Assembly (NCBI GenBank): GCA_910574255.1
Contig: CAJTAK010000002.1
Location: 124,001-188,000 of the forward strand
Direction of reading: 5' to 3'
DNA: 64,000 nucleotides
From: Clostridia bacterium
GTDB taxonomy: Bacteria; Bacillota; Clostridia; Lachnospirales; Lachnospiraceae
A model generated the notes under the pieces. It ran no database searches. It saw only the letters and a list, made by a program, of their open reading frames with translations, and was not told where the DNA came from. The translations under genes and the position numbers were made by a program. Of this stretch, positions 17,350-25,750 are shown piece by piece (within the stretch, counting starts at the first letter, position 1; the number at the start of each line of letters is the position of its first letter).

Positions 17350-17377
17350 TTGCAGGTTTTGCCTAACATGTTACAAT
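17350..17377 (+). promoter_or_regulatory. Promoter candidate for the nitroreductase gene
   Basis: TTGCAG (17350-17355), a 16-base spacer and TACAAT (17372-17377) lie in the HxlR-nitroreductase divergent spacer, 100 bases before the nitroreductase start. Confidence 0.55.
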
Positions 17378-17476
17378 AGAATTGTTGATTGATACGTATT
17401 CAATATAACACAAAGTCATCCGAAAGGATACCATTTACGGCCATTGGGCCTGATTGCAAAGAAAGGATTGATTGCC

Positions 17477-17995
17477 ATGGATTTTTTAAGTATTGCAAAG
17501 AAACGCTGCTCCGTACGCAGCTATACCGGACAGCCCGTAGAGACTGAAAAGCTGGAAAAGATTCTGGAAGCCGCCCATGTAGCTCCCACCGCCGCTAACC
17601 GTCAGCCGGTTCACCTGATTGTGGTTCAAAGTGAAGAAGGACTTTCCAAAATCGGAAAGTCCGCCAATATTTATGGTGCGCCCCTGGCAATTATCGTCTG
17701 CGCTGACCACGACAAGGCATGGGTGCGCCCCTATGACCAAAAGCAGTCCGGCGATATTGATGCCTCCATTCTGACGGATCACATGATGCTTCAGGCTGCG
17801 GAGCTTGGATTGGGCTCTGTGTGGATCTGCTACTTTAAGCCGGATGTGCTTCGTGAAGAATTTAAACTTCCTGCTAACCTAGAGCCGGTGAACATTCTGG
17901 CGGTAGGCTATTCCGCCGAGGGTTTGGGGGATACCAACCGTTTTACTACCCAGCGTATTCCTGTTGAGCAGTTGGTTTCTTATGAAAAGCTGTAG
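17477..17995 (+). CDS. Nitroreductase-family FMN oxidoreductase
   Basis: A 172-residue nitroreductase-fold protein: MDFLSIAKKRCSVRSYTGQP supplies the FMN-phosphate-contacting R-S-R/V-R segment, followed by AHVAPTAANRQP, ILTDHMMLQAAELGLGSVWICYF and LAVGYSAE. Such enzymes form dimers and reduce nitroaromatics, quinones or flavins with NAD(P)H; the physiological substrate is unknown. The ATG at 17477 is preferred because AAAGGA precedes it and the family starts there. It is likely controlled by the divergent HxlR regulator. Confidence 0.9.
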   Translation: MDFLSIAKKRCSVRSYTGQPVETEKLEKILEAAHVAPTAANRQPVHLIVVQSEEGLSKIGKSANIYGAPLAIIVCADHDKAWVRPYDQKQSGDIDASILTDHMMLQAAELGLGSVWICYFKPDVLREEFKLPANLEPVNILAVGYSAEGLGDTNRFTTQRIPVEQLVSYEKL

Positions 17996-18043
17996 TGAAA
18001 TACCTGATATAGCCCAGAAGAAAAAACCTGTTCTTATGAAAGA

Positions 18044-18080
18044 CCGTATACCAGGTCCATCCTGGTATACGGTTAATTTA
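18044..18080 (+). terminator. Terminator after the nitroreductase gene
   Basis: A perfect 12-bp stem CCGTATACCAGG / CCTGGTATACGG (18044-18055, 18061-18072) with a five-base loop is followed by TTAATTT. The T run is weak, so it may be imperfect. Confidence 0.7.
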
Positions 18081-18142
18081 CCATTAAAGCATGACCGTTA
18101 AGTCTCTGTTGTAATCAATCCGGAATCGACGATATAGTTCTC

Positions 18143-18441
18143 TTACCATGAAACCTCTGCCCGGAGCCGAGCCTTTCCCAGAATTCGGTACACTTGCTCA
18201 TACTCGCTTTCCTTTATAAGATAGACCGCTATCTCATAATCATAAATTCCGTCCTGAATTTGAAAATCAAAACTCTTCTTCCCCGATTGTCAATCTTAAA
18301 TTGCTCCAACACTTCCATCGTCCCCGGTACTCTCATCCCATCCCCAAGTGTCCCATCCATAATCTCCGTACTTTGCCCACATCCTGCCAGCATGAAGACC
18401 AACCCCAGCAGTCCCCCCTTAAGCCATGCGATCCCTTTCAT
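18143..18441 (-). pseudogene. Small lipoprotein gene with a frameshift
   Basis: The product starts MKGIAWLKGGLLGLVFMLAG followed by Cys, a clear lipoprotein signal peptide with lipobox LAGC, after AAGAGGA. The frame reads LEQFKIDNRGRR and then goes astray to a stop at 18229. Another frame continues KSFDFQIQDGIYDYEIAVYL and ends at a TAA at 18143. A single-base indel near 18270 would join them into about 99 residues. The family is unknown to me. It may be real decay or a sequencing error. Confidence 0.55.
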
Positions 18442-18630
18442 GTCCATTTCCTCTTATTACATCATTTCCTGCTGTTTCTATCACTTTAGCCTTATTATAG
18501 CCTGTAGTTTTAGGTATAGCAAATGTTTAATATTGATTTGCCGGCTTATTCTTCATAAATTGGTAGAATTACAAACCATTTCTATGGTACAATTCTGTTA
18601 TCAGCAGATCGCAATAAATGGAGATATGGT

Positions 18631-19416
18631 ATGGAAATAATCAACGAAAATATAGATAACGGAATCCCTTTTGATTGGGGGAAAGCCTCTCTCGATTATG
18701 CAAAGTTCCGTGACATTTATCCCAAAGAGTTTTATCAAAAAATTCTTGACCGCAAATTATGTTTAGAGGGGCAATCCATTCTTGATATCGGAACAGGGAC
18801 AGGCGTTCTTCCAAGAAACATGTATCCATATGGTGCAAAGTGGACGGCAACGGATATATCGGAAAACCAAATTAAGCAAGCCAGAATTCTCTCAAAGGGT
18901 ATGGATATAGATTACCATATTGTATCAACAGAGGATATCAATTTTGGCGATAATACTTTTGATGTAATTACAGCTTGCCAATGTTTTTGGTATTTCAATC
19001 ATAAAGTTGTGATGCCTAAGCTCTATGGAATGCTTAAGAAAAAGGGCTGTATTCTTGTTTTATATATGGCATGGCTGCCATTTGAAGATAAGATTGCGGG
19101 AGCCAGTGAAAATCTTGTGTTAAAATATAATCCAAATTGGAGTGGTGCCGGCGAAACCATACATCCCATAGACATACCCGACTGCTATAGCGAAAGCTTT
19201 GAGCTTGCATACCATGAAGAATTTATGCTAAAAGTGCCATTTACCCGTGATAGCTGGAATGGTAGAATGAAAGCCTGCCGTGGGATTGGGGCTTCCCTTA
19301 CCGAAAAAGAGGTTTCCATGTGGGAGCAGGAACATAAAAGGCTTCTTGAGGAAATTGCTCCTGATGTATTTGATGTATTGCATTATGGGGCTATTTCTGA
19401 GCTAAGGAAGTGTTAA
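18631..19416 (+). CDS. Class I SAM-dependent methyltransferase
   Basis: A 261-residue Rossmann-fold methyltransferase: motif I is ILDIGTGTGVLPRNM, motif II includes WTATDISENQIKQA, and motif IV/post I includes NTFDVITACQCFWYFNH. It belongs to the Methyltransf_11/25-like group of Firmicutes enzymes annotated only generically; the substrate is unknown. The start follows GGAGATATGGT. Its neighbours are relics and repeat elements, so context gives no function. Confidence 0.88.
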   Translation: MEIINENIDNGIPFDWGKASLDYAKFRDIYPKEFYQKILDRKLCLEGQSILDIGTGTGVLPRNMYPYGAKWTATDISENQIKQARILSKGMDIDYHIVSTEDINFGDNTFDVITACQCFWYFNHKVVMPKLYGMLKKKGCILVLYMAWLPFEDKIAGASENLVLKYNPNWSGAGETIHPIDIPDCYSESFELAYHEEFMLKVPFTRDSWNGRMKACRGIGASLTEKEVSMWEQEHKRLLEEIAPDVFDVLHYGAISELRKC

Positions 19417-19475
19417 GTTTCAGGGGAAATCCATGAATGAGGAGATTGTAAAATTATAGAGCTGCAACGTACGCA

Positions 19476-19618
19476 TGATAACCTGGATGCACCCATATAG
19501 GCAGTTTCATAGTGCTGGCGATATTCTCGGATGCTGGGGACTGCAAAATCTTGAGACAGGGCAAGGATTATTTGAAGATTCCAGATACGATAAATTGGAG
19601 GATGGGCGGGTTTATTAA
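19476..19618 (+). pseudogene. Short coding remnant of unknown family
   Basis: An in-frame stretch reads MITWMHPYRQFHSAGDILGC, continues through GLQNLETGQGLFED and ends KLEDGRVY then stop. It has protein-like composition but no ribosome site and only 47 codons, so it looks like the 3' remnant of a longer gene. I do not recognise the family. Confidence 0.3.
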
Positions 19619-19664
19619 ATAAATACGCAGCCTTTTCATACCATTGCCCAGCAGCTTAAAGTTC

Positions 19665-19722
19665 AGCTAAGAAATGTCAAGTGTTAATGATAAATTTTTA
19701 GTACCGTTGCGTAGCAACTTAA
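19665..19722 (-). repeat. Structured repeat family B, shortened left copy
   Basis: The 23 bases 19700-19722 are the exact reverse complement of 21481-21503, and the 21 bases 19665-19685 are the exact reverse complement of 21624-21644. Compared with the right copy, the central hairpin region of about 120 bases is missing. Together these copies form inverted borders around 2 kb of cargo. Confidence 0.85.
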
Positions 19723-19824
19723 AACAGTAATATCCTGCTGGTACACAAATCGATTTACAGACACATGTATCTGCGGCTGGAAATAGATTTAGATAAAGGT
19801 GTACCGGCAGGATATTACGGAACT
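19719..19824 (-). repeat. Structured repeat family A, copy 1
   Basis: Read on the minus strand it runs from AGTTCCG to CTGTTTTAAG. The outer stem is GTAATATCCTGC.GGTACAC with GTGTACC.GCAGGATATTAC; the inner stem is AAATCTATTT with AAATCGATTT. It differs from the copies at 41.3-42.8 kb at paired positions on both arms. It lies just upstream of the DUF4261 gene. Confidence 0.85.
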
Positions 19825-19843
19825 GTAATGAGGAGGAAGAAAT

Positions 19844-20680
19844 ATGGGATTATTTAACCGTTTCAAAAAGAAAACACCATCCATACCGGACAAGGCATTC
19901 TCTCAGCAGGCGGAATCAGATACGGCTTGCATTCTGATTATGGACAGAGTAATGGAAGACGCCTCACAAGCGGCAAAGATAGTGAAACAGGCTTTTGGTT
20001 CCGATGTTGTGAGAGAAGTAGACCAAAGCCATGCTCCATTGACCCATATGATCGTAACATTAGAGGGAACGGAGTTCTGGTGTTCTTATATGCCTTTCCC
20101 CGTACCGCCTGAGGAAATGAACCTTCCTGATACGCCTCAATACAGCATGTTCAATCCAGAAGAATATCAGGCCATCTGCAATAGTAAATCATTCTGGCTC
20201 ATCGTGCAAAAAGGAGACGGTCAATCTCTGGCAGGCAAACGCCAGGTATGCCGCTTGCTCACAAGTCTGGTTGGTGCCTTGCTGGAAGCGGAGGGTTCTC
20301 TTGGTGTCTATGTAAGTGCCGCCGAGCTGCTCATCAGCCGCCGAGTATACTTACAAAATGCATATATTTTAAAGAAAAATTCAGAAGATCCCAATTATTT
20401 TCCGGCTCCCTTATGGATCGCCATCCGGCAGGGTCAGAAAGGGGACATGCTTCTCATGGGAACATGGGGACTTCGGCAATTTGGCTTTCCGGAGCTGTGG
20501 TTTTTAGATCCCAAATCCCATTGGGCTGAGATACATGAAAAACTGTATCTAATGTCCATTTTCCAAATCACAGAAAAAGAATTATATAAGGACGGAGACA
20601 CAATCGCATTTACAGAGGGAAATATCACTACATTCAAAGAAATGAACGGAGCATTGTTCCTGATTGGAGGTAATGTTTAG
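19844..20680 (+). CDS. DUF4261 domain-containing protein
   Basis: A 278-residue soluble protein. MGLFNRFKKK is followed by a variable linker, then a DUF4261-type domain with TACILIMDRVMEDASQAAK, EFWCSYMPFPVPPEE, SFWLIVQKGDG and FGFPELWFLDPK. Members are widespread uncharacterised bacterial proteins; no catalytic motif is evident. GAGGAGG lies eight to nine bases before the ATG. It sits between inverted family B repeats together with a toxin-antitoxin pair. Its 3' end overlaps antisense only with the run-on part of the toxin ORF. Confidence 0.8.
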   Translation: MGLFNRFKKKTPSIPDKAFSQQAESDTACILIMDRVMEDASQAAKIVKQAFGSDVVREVDQSHAPLTHMIVTLEGTEFWCSYMPFPVPPEEMNLPDTPQYSMFNPEEYQAICNSKSFWLIVQKGDGQSLAGKRQVCRLLTSLVGALLEAEGSLGVYVSAAELLISRRVYLQNAYILKKNSEDPNYFPAPLWIAIRQGQKGDMLLMGTWGLRQFGFPELWFLDPKSHWAEIHEKLYLMSIFQITEKELYKDGDTIAFTEGNITTFKEMNGALFLIGGNV

Positions 20681-20745
20681 GAAAAACAGGCAAAATGAAA
20701 TAAACCCTGCAGCTTTCAGGAAGCTATCCGGAAAGTTTTGCTGTG

Positions 20746-21217
20746 TTATTTTTCTCCTGCCTGCTCCAAATGCAGCATCAATATAGAAGCCATTCTGCTT
20801 CATTTCTAGCAACAAAGGGGCTATTTTCTCTATTAGCCCTTTCTTTTTTGCTTTTACCAGAACACCTAACGTACCAGTAACCCTAAGCCCAAGATACTTT
20901 GCCGTTTTCTTTGCCGCATTGTCATCAATAATAAGCAAATCTGCCTTTTGTTCCTGTGCAAGAATCATCACCTCTACTTCTCCGTCATGCAGCTTTGCTT
21001 TATACATTTTCTTTTCCGTATGATCCCCAATCTCTTCTACGTGAATCCAATCTGTCGATGCCTTAATTTGCCAGCAAGCCGAATCCTCCATCACAGTAAC
21101 CTCTTGGTATACGGCAGTTGGAATCATAATTTCATGATACAATTCTCGTAAAATATCCAATCGCCCAATTCCGCACAATACAATCAGCGGCGTAGAGTTA
21201 ACAATCACTTTAGGCAT
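20746..21217 (-). pseudogene. PIN-domain toxin (DUF3368 family) with a frameshifted C-terminus
   Basis: A PIN-fold RNase-like toxin. The N-terminus KVIVNSTPLIVLCGIGRLDI carries a first acidic-site variant, and HDGEVEVMILAQEQKADLLIIDDNAAKKTA carries the conserved acidic residues of the active site. The called frame then runs on into non-homologous sequence to 20582 for 211 residues in total. In the next frame LHLEQAGEK and a stop at 20746 follow, which is the expected C-terminus for this family (about 155-160 residues). A single-base indel near 20775 explains this; catalytic residues lie before it. It overlaps the UPF0175 antitoxin gene by eight bases. Confidence 0.75.
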
Positions 21218-21464
21218 TATTTAGTTCCTCCAGAAATTCTTGCTGATTGTCATAATGAAAGATTGACACATGATTCTTTCCAAGATATTTTATAAACTCT
21301 TCTTCTGACATATCCGCAATTTGAGCACAATACCCAATAGACACTCCACTTTGGGTATAATATCCAAGAGCTACAGCACATTTTGCAAATTGTCTTGCCT
21401 CTTCCTGGCTCATTTTTGTATCAAATAAAACTTCATTGGGTATATTGATTGCCACCTGACACAT
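21210..21464 (-). CDS. UPF0175-family antitoxin
   Basis: An 84-residue protein of the UPF0175 family: NIPNEVLFDTKMSQEEARQFAKCAVALGYY with YCAQIADMSEEEFIKYLG, a small helical DNA-binding-like antitoxin. It has an AGGAGG before its ATG and overlaps the downstream DUF3368 PIN gene, the standard antitoxin-first arrangement. It probably neutralises the PIN protein and represses its own promoter. Confidence 0.85.
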   Translation of the reverse strand: MCQVAINIPNEVLFDTKMSQEEARQFAKCAVALGYYTQSGVSIGYCAQIADMSEEEFIKYLGKNHVSIFHYDNQQEFLEELNNA

Positions 21465-21480
21465 ATAGTTTCCTCCTATC

Positions 21481-21675
21481 TTAAGTTGCTACGCAACGGT
21501 ACTAAAGGGTAAAGTCACTTCGGCACACCTGTAATGAGAGAAACTTTCATTCGAAAGGGCACTCATGAAAGTTCCTCTCGTGTGCCTTTGCGACTTTACC
21601 GTCCAGCATAAAATATTTCTTAAAACACTTGACATTTCTTAGCTGGACTAGTACTTTTTTAAGTTGCTACGCAAC
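21481..21675 (+). repeat. Structured repeat family B, full right copy
   Basis: In order: GTTGC/GCAAC hairpin (21485-21497), GGTAAAGTC / GACTTTACC outer stem, AACTTTCAT / ATGAAAGTT inner stem, GTCCAGC / GCTGGAC stem (21601-21607, 21641-21647), and a second TTAAGTTGCTACGCAAC. The hairpin at 63409-63528 has the same shape with different bases. It borders the toxin-antitoxin genes. Confidence 0.85.
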
Positions 21676-21682
21676 AATACTT

Positions 21683-21819
21683 GTTACTGTTCACACTCAT
21701 GGTGTTCACAGTAACGAATCCGGCCTATTTAAAGTTGCCTTACGGCAAGAGGCCGGATTCTGACCCCATAACTGTATTGGCTCCCAGCCAATCAGCGGAG
21801 TGATTGGCTGGGGCTGAAC
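21683..21819 (+). repeat. Structured repeat family D, copy 2
   Basis: In order: GTTACTG / CAGTAAC hairpin, GAATCCGGCC / GGCCGGATTC stem enclosing an unpaired TATTTAAA and a TTGCC / GGCAA hairpin, then CCAGCCAATC / GATTGGCTGG hairpin and TGAAC end. It is the most complete copy of this family. Confidence 0.88.
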
Positions 21820-21961
21820 AGCAACCAATACTTCTTTGAGGTGCCTGATCTCCTCTATCTAAAAATAGTCTACCATAAGATTCATCTGATAGCTACTAAA
21901 CTTTAACCAATGGCAAACTTCTGGCCATTTATTGCTGAAGATCATTATTTCCAAATATCCC

Positions 21962-22654
21962 TCAAGCTCTCCAAGGCCGCTTTCTCCCCAGCCACCCTTT
22001 CGCCCTCCAATAATTCGCATCCACCGGATTCCAGCCGCTTTTCTGGGCCAGCCTCATCACATGGAAAAAGCATCTTGTCTTTATGGATGGCTTTATTTTT
22101 CCGTGATTTCTCCTGATTTCCTGTGCCAATGCGGTAGTTCTTGCATCAATGCGGTTTTTCAGCCCTGGCTTTACCTTGGCCCAGGATACCGCCGCCACGC
22201 CTACGCCATAGCAGTAGGTCTTTGCAACACCCCAGAAAAAGGTGCTGTCCGCCATATCCTTATTGGTGCTCTTCATCCCGCCTCCTGCGGCAGTGGAAAT
22301 ACAGACTGCCTGCTTTCGGAACATCCGCTCTTCCGGCCGGTGTACCATCCAGCGATACCCGTAATGATCCAGAAAACTTTTCATGGCTCCCGTCACATGA
22401 TATACGTACACCGGACTTGCCAGAATAATCACATCCGCACTATCCAGGGCTTCTGTAATCGGCTTCAATGCCTCGTAATGGGGACACATATTTTCTGCCT
22501 TTTCAAAGCAATTGGTACACCCAACGCAAAAAGAGCCAAAATCCCTTGGCAGGAAAAATTCCGTAATATTGCCCCCAAGCTTTTCCGCAAGCATTCTTGC
22601 GATGTGATAGGTGGAACCCTTGTGGCTTTGGCCGTGTATAATCGTAATTTGCAT
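21962..22654 (-). CDS. Flavodoxin-fold NAD(P)H-dependent oxidoreductase
   Basis: A 230-residue FMN-binding reductase: MQITIIHGQSHKGSTYHIAR is the FMN-phosphate loop, SFCVGCTNCF contains the CxxC pair seen in iron-sulfur flavoprotein-like reductases, and VIILASPVYVYHVTGAMKSFLDH is the second flavin-binding region. The C-terminus is a basic helical extension. Substrate unknown. A partial, dead copy of the same gene lies at 29794-29940. Confidence 0.85.
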   Translation of the reverse strand: MQITIIHGQSHKGSTYHIARMLAEKLGGNITEFFLPRDFGSFCVGCTNCFEKAENMCPHYEALKPITEALDSADVIILASPVYVYHVTGAMKSFLDHYGYRWMVHRPEERMFRKQAVCISTAAGGGMKSTNKDMADSTFFWGVAKTYCYGVGVAAVSWAKVKPGLKNRIDARTTALAQEIRRNHGKIKPSIKTRCFFHVMRLAQKSGWNPVDANYWRAKGWLGRKRPWRA

Positions 22655-22711
22655 TTTTGTCCTCCTTATGTCCCAAGCGAATGTGCCTGCATGTTCATTT
22701 ATTACAGCTTT

Positions 22712-22825
22712 CTATACCTTATTGGACGAAGTCCACCCGCCCCGAAGGGGCATGTATTACGGTGTGCCCGTAGGGTATACATTAACGGACGAAGTCCGCC
22801 CCACCGCAAAGGGGTATGTTTTCTT
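22712..22825 (+). repeat. Structured repeat family C, tandem copies
   Basis: Two units in tandem. Each has a GGAC-GAA-GTCC hairpin followed by a hairpin with a C-rich and G-rich arm (CCCC-GAA-GGGG), then ATGTATTA or ATGTTTT. The first unit continues with GCCCGTAGGGTATAC. Related copies lie at 61369-61470 and at the right edge of the window. They occupy the spacer upstream of the flavodoxin gene. Confidence 0.75.
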
Positions 22826-23003
22826 AATTTTAAAACATTAACTGTCTAATTGTCTACACCTGTAATCTTATAAATTCAAAATTTCTATTTATAAAATTCA
22901 GTTTCTTTATGCAATTCATATAAATAATTCCATACACTGACTAATCCTCAAGCATAGAGCTTACTGCATCTTTTACCTATTATAAAACAGCTTTCTTAAA
23001 ATT

Positions 23004-23275
23004 TTATTTGTTAAATATTAACTCACCAATAAAATTAACCAGATCTTTCATTCCCTGTTTATAAGCCAGTTCCTCGCATAAAGCAGCTTTTGAACTCATT
23101 GCATTGAAGTATTCATCGAGCTGTACCCGTTGTTTTTCATTAAGATTTTTTTAAGCTGTTCAAAACAAAGGGCTTCTCTTTCTACTGCCTGGTTATATTC
23201 CTTGCTATCGACAAATACTTCTCCAAGCCTTTCTATTACAAATGGTTTTAAGAATTTCCACATAGCTTCATTCAT
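23004..23275 (-). pseudogene. DUF6809-like small protein gene, frameshifted
   Basis: The first frame reads MNEAMWKFLKPFVIERLGEV and EREALCFEQLKK, then leaves the frame at a run of seven A residues near 23155. The following frame reads NEKQRVQLDEYFNAMSS and LAYKQGMKDLVNFIGELIFN and ends at 23004. One extra A restores a 90-residue helical protein resembling the small DUF6809 family of Lachnospiraceae. Function unknown. The homopolymer location makes a sequencing error possible. Confidence 0.6.
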
Positions 23276-23375
23276 ACATATGTCCCTTTACCATTTTTGT
23301 TTCTATTATAGCCTAATATTCGGCAATATTCAATCAATTCCCATCCCTTTATACTAGAATAAAAGGGGGTTAAAA

Positions 23376-23582
23376 ATGTTTAATTATGATCCACTATGGA
23401 AAACGTTGGAAGCCAAGGAAATTTCCCAATATCAGCTCATCAAAGATTATAATTTTTCAACCGGAACATTAGATGCTTTAAGGAAGAATAGAAGCATTAC
23501 GGTAAACACCATTGAAAGACTATGTCAAATTTTGCATTGTACTCCAAACGACATTGTTGAAATTATTTTAGATAATCATTAA
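23376..23582 (+). CDS. Cro/C1-type helix-turn-helix regulator
   Basis: A 68-residue single-domain XRE/HTH_26-type regulator: EISQYQLIKDYNFSTGTLDALRKNRSITVNTIERLCQILHC. The recognition helix lies around TGTLDALRKNRS. An AAAGGGGG site precedes the ATG. It stands alone among relics; no partner gene is evident. Target unknown. Confidence 0.85.
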   Translation: MFNYDPLWKTLEAKEISQYQLIKDYNFSTGTLDALRKNRSITVNTIERLCQILHCTPNDIVEIILDNH

Positions 23583-23611
23583 TTAAATTTTTACCGGAAT
23601 CCAGAAAATAT

Positions 23612-23770
23612 GTTTTCAAAAAGGACAGTTCATCTGCAATATACACCCTCTTAAAATCTGTATAAAATATAACTCCCTATATCTTCATAATCTTCAAATC
23701 ATACTCCAAGCCCTGGATATACTATAAAACAGCTTTAAAGACGGATTATGCCCTTTATTCTCGATACATG
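23612..23770 (-). pseudogene. Relic of a toxin-antitoxin locus like that at 30-31 kb
   Basis: On the minus strand the codons read SRIENKGHNPSLKLFYSI, matching the end of the intact XRE antitoxin at 30812 (SRIENKEHSPSLKLFYSI). Just beyond is TDFKRVYI, matching the start of the PIN protein at 30081. Both are tiny fragments lying next to each other, so most of the locus was deleted. Confidence 0.75.
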
Positions 23771-24061
23771 AAATACTTAATTTTCGTTGTACAAGAAACA
23801 GTTTCATCGCTCGGAGCTCAATATGGTGCGGAAGGAATCTATCTATTTGGTTCCTTCGCTCGTGGAGATGCCGATGAAAATAGCGACATTGATCTGAGAA
23901 TTATTCGAGGAACTATTCGTGGCTGGGCTCTTGGTGGACTTTTGGAGGATCTGGAAGACTCTCTAAATAAAAAGGTGGATTTATTAACTACAGGAAGTCT
24001 TAGCCCTGATTTTTTGGCTGATATTAAAAACGAGGAGGTACTATTATATGAACAAAAATAG
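23768..24061 (+). CDS. MntA-type nucleotidyltransferase antitoxin
   Basis: A 97-residue minimal nucleotidyltransferase: GIYLFGSFARGDADENSDIDL is the GSx10DxD motif, with a second acidic site in KKVDLLTTGSL. In the HEPN-MNT systems such proteins AMPylate and silence a HEPN RNase toxin. The ATG overlaps the relic to its left, so the first few residues may be borrowed. The next reading frame, starting 14 bases before the stop of this gene, is a truncated HEPN gene. Confidence 0.8.
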   Translation: MKYLIFVVQETVSSLGAQYGAEGIYLFGSFARGDADENSDIDLRIIRGTIRGWALGGLLEDLEDSLNKKVDLLTTGSLSPDFLADIKNEEVLLYEQK

Positions 24062-24119
24062 CGATAAGCATATCCTTCTCCATATCATCCAATATTGTGA
24101 GCAAATTAGAAAAACCCCA
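24048..24119 (+). pseudogene. HEPN toxin gene, N-terminal fragment
   Basis: The reading frame begins MNKNSDKHILLHIIQYCEQI after a GAGGAGG, as in DUF86-type HEPN toxins paired with MntA. It then runs into the terminator and 3' end of the GH1 gene. The RX4-6H catalytic motif near the C-terminus of HEPN proteins is missing, so the toxin is dead. Confidence 0.65.
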
Positions 24120-24140
24120 GAGTGCCTTCCGGGGTTTTTC
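24109..24140 (-). terminator. Terminator of the PTS-glucosidase operon
   Basis: A 10-bp stem GAAAAACCCC / GGGGTTTTTC (24109-24118, 24131-24140) lies 20 bases after the glucosidase stop codon, with the T run on the minus strand supplied by the stem itself. Confidence 0.8.
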
Positions 24141-24160
24141 ATTTTCGTCCGCCTTCTCCC

Positions 24161-25750
<1,590 letters not shown>

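Noticed and set aside
21932..22849. A 305-codon plus-strand ORF
   Set aside because: It is antisense to the intact flavodoxin-type reductase gene and extends into repeat family C; composition is not protein-like and there is no ribosome site.
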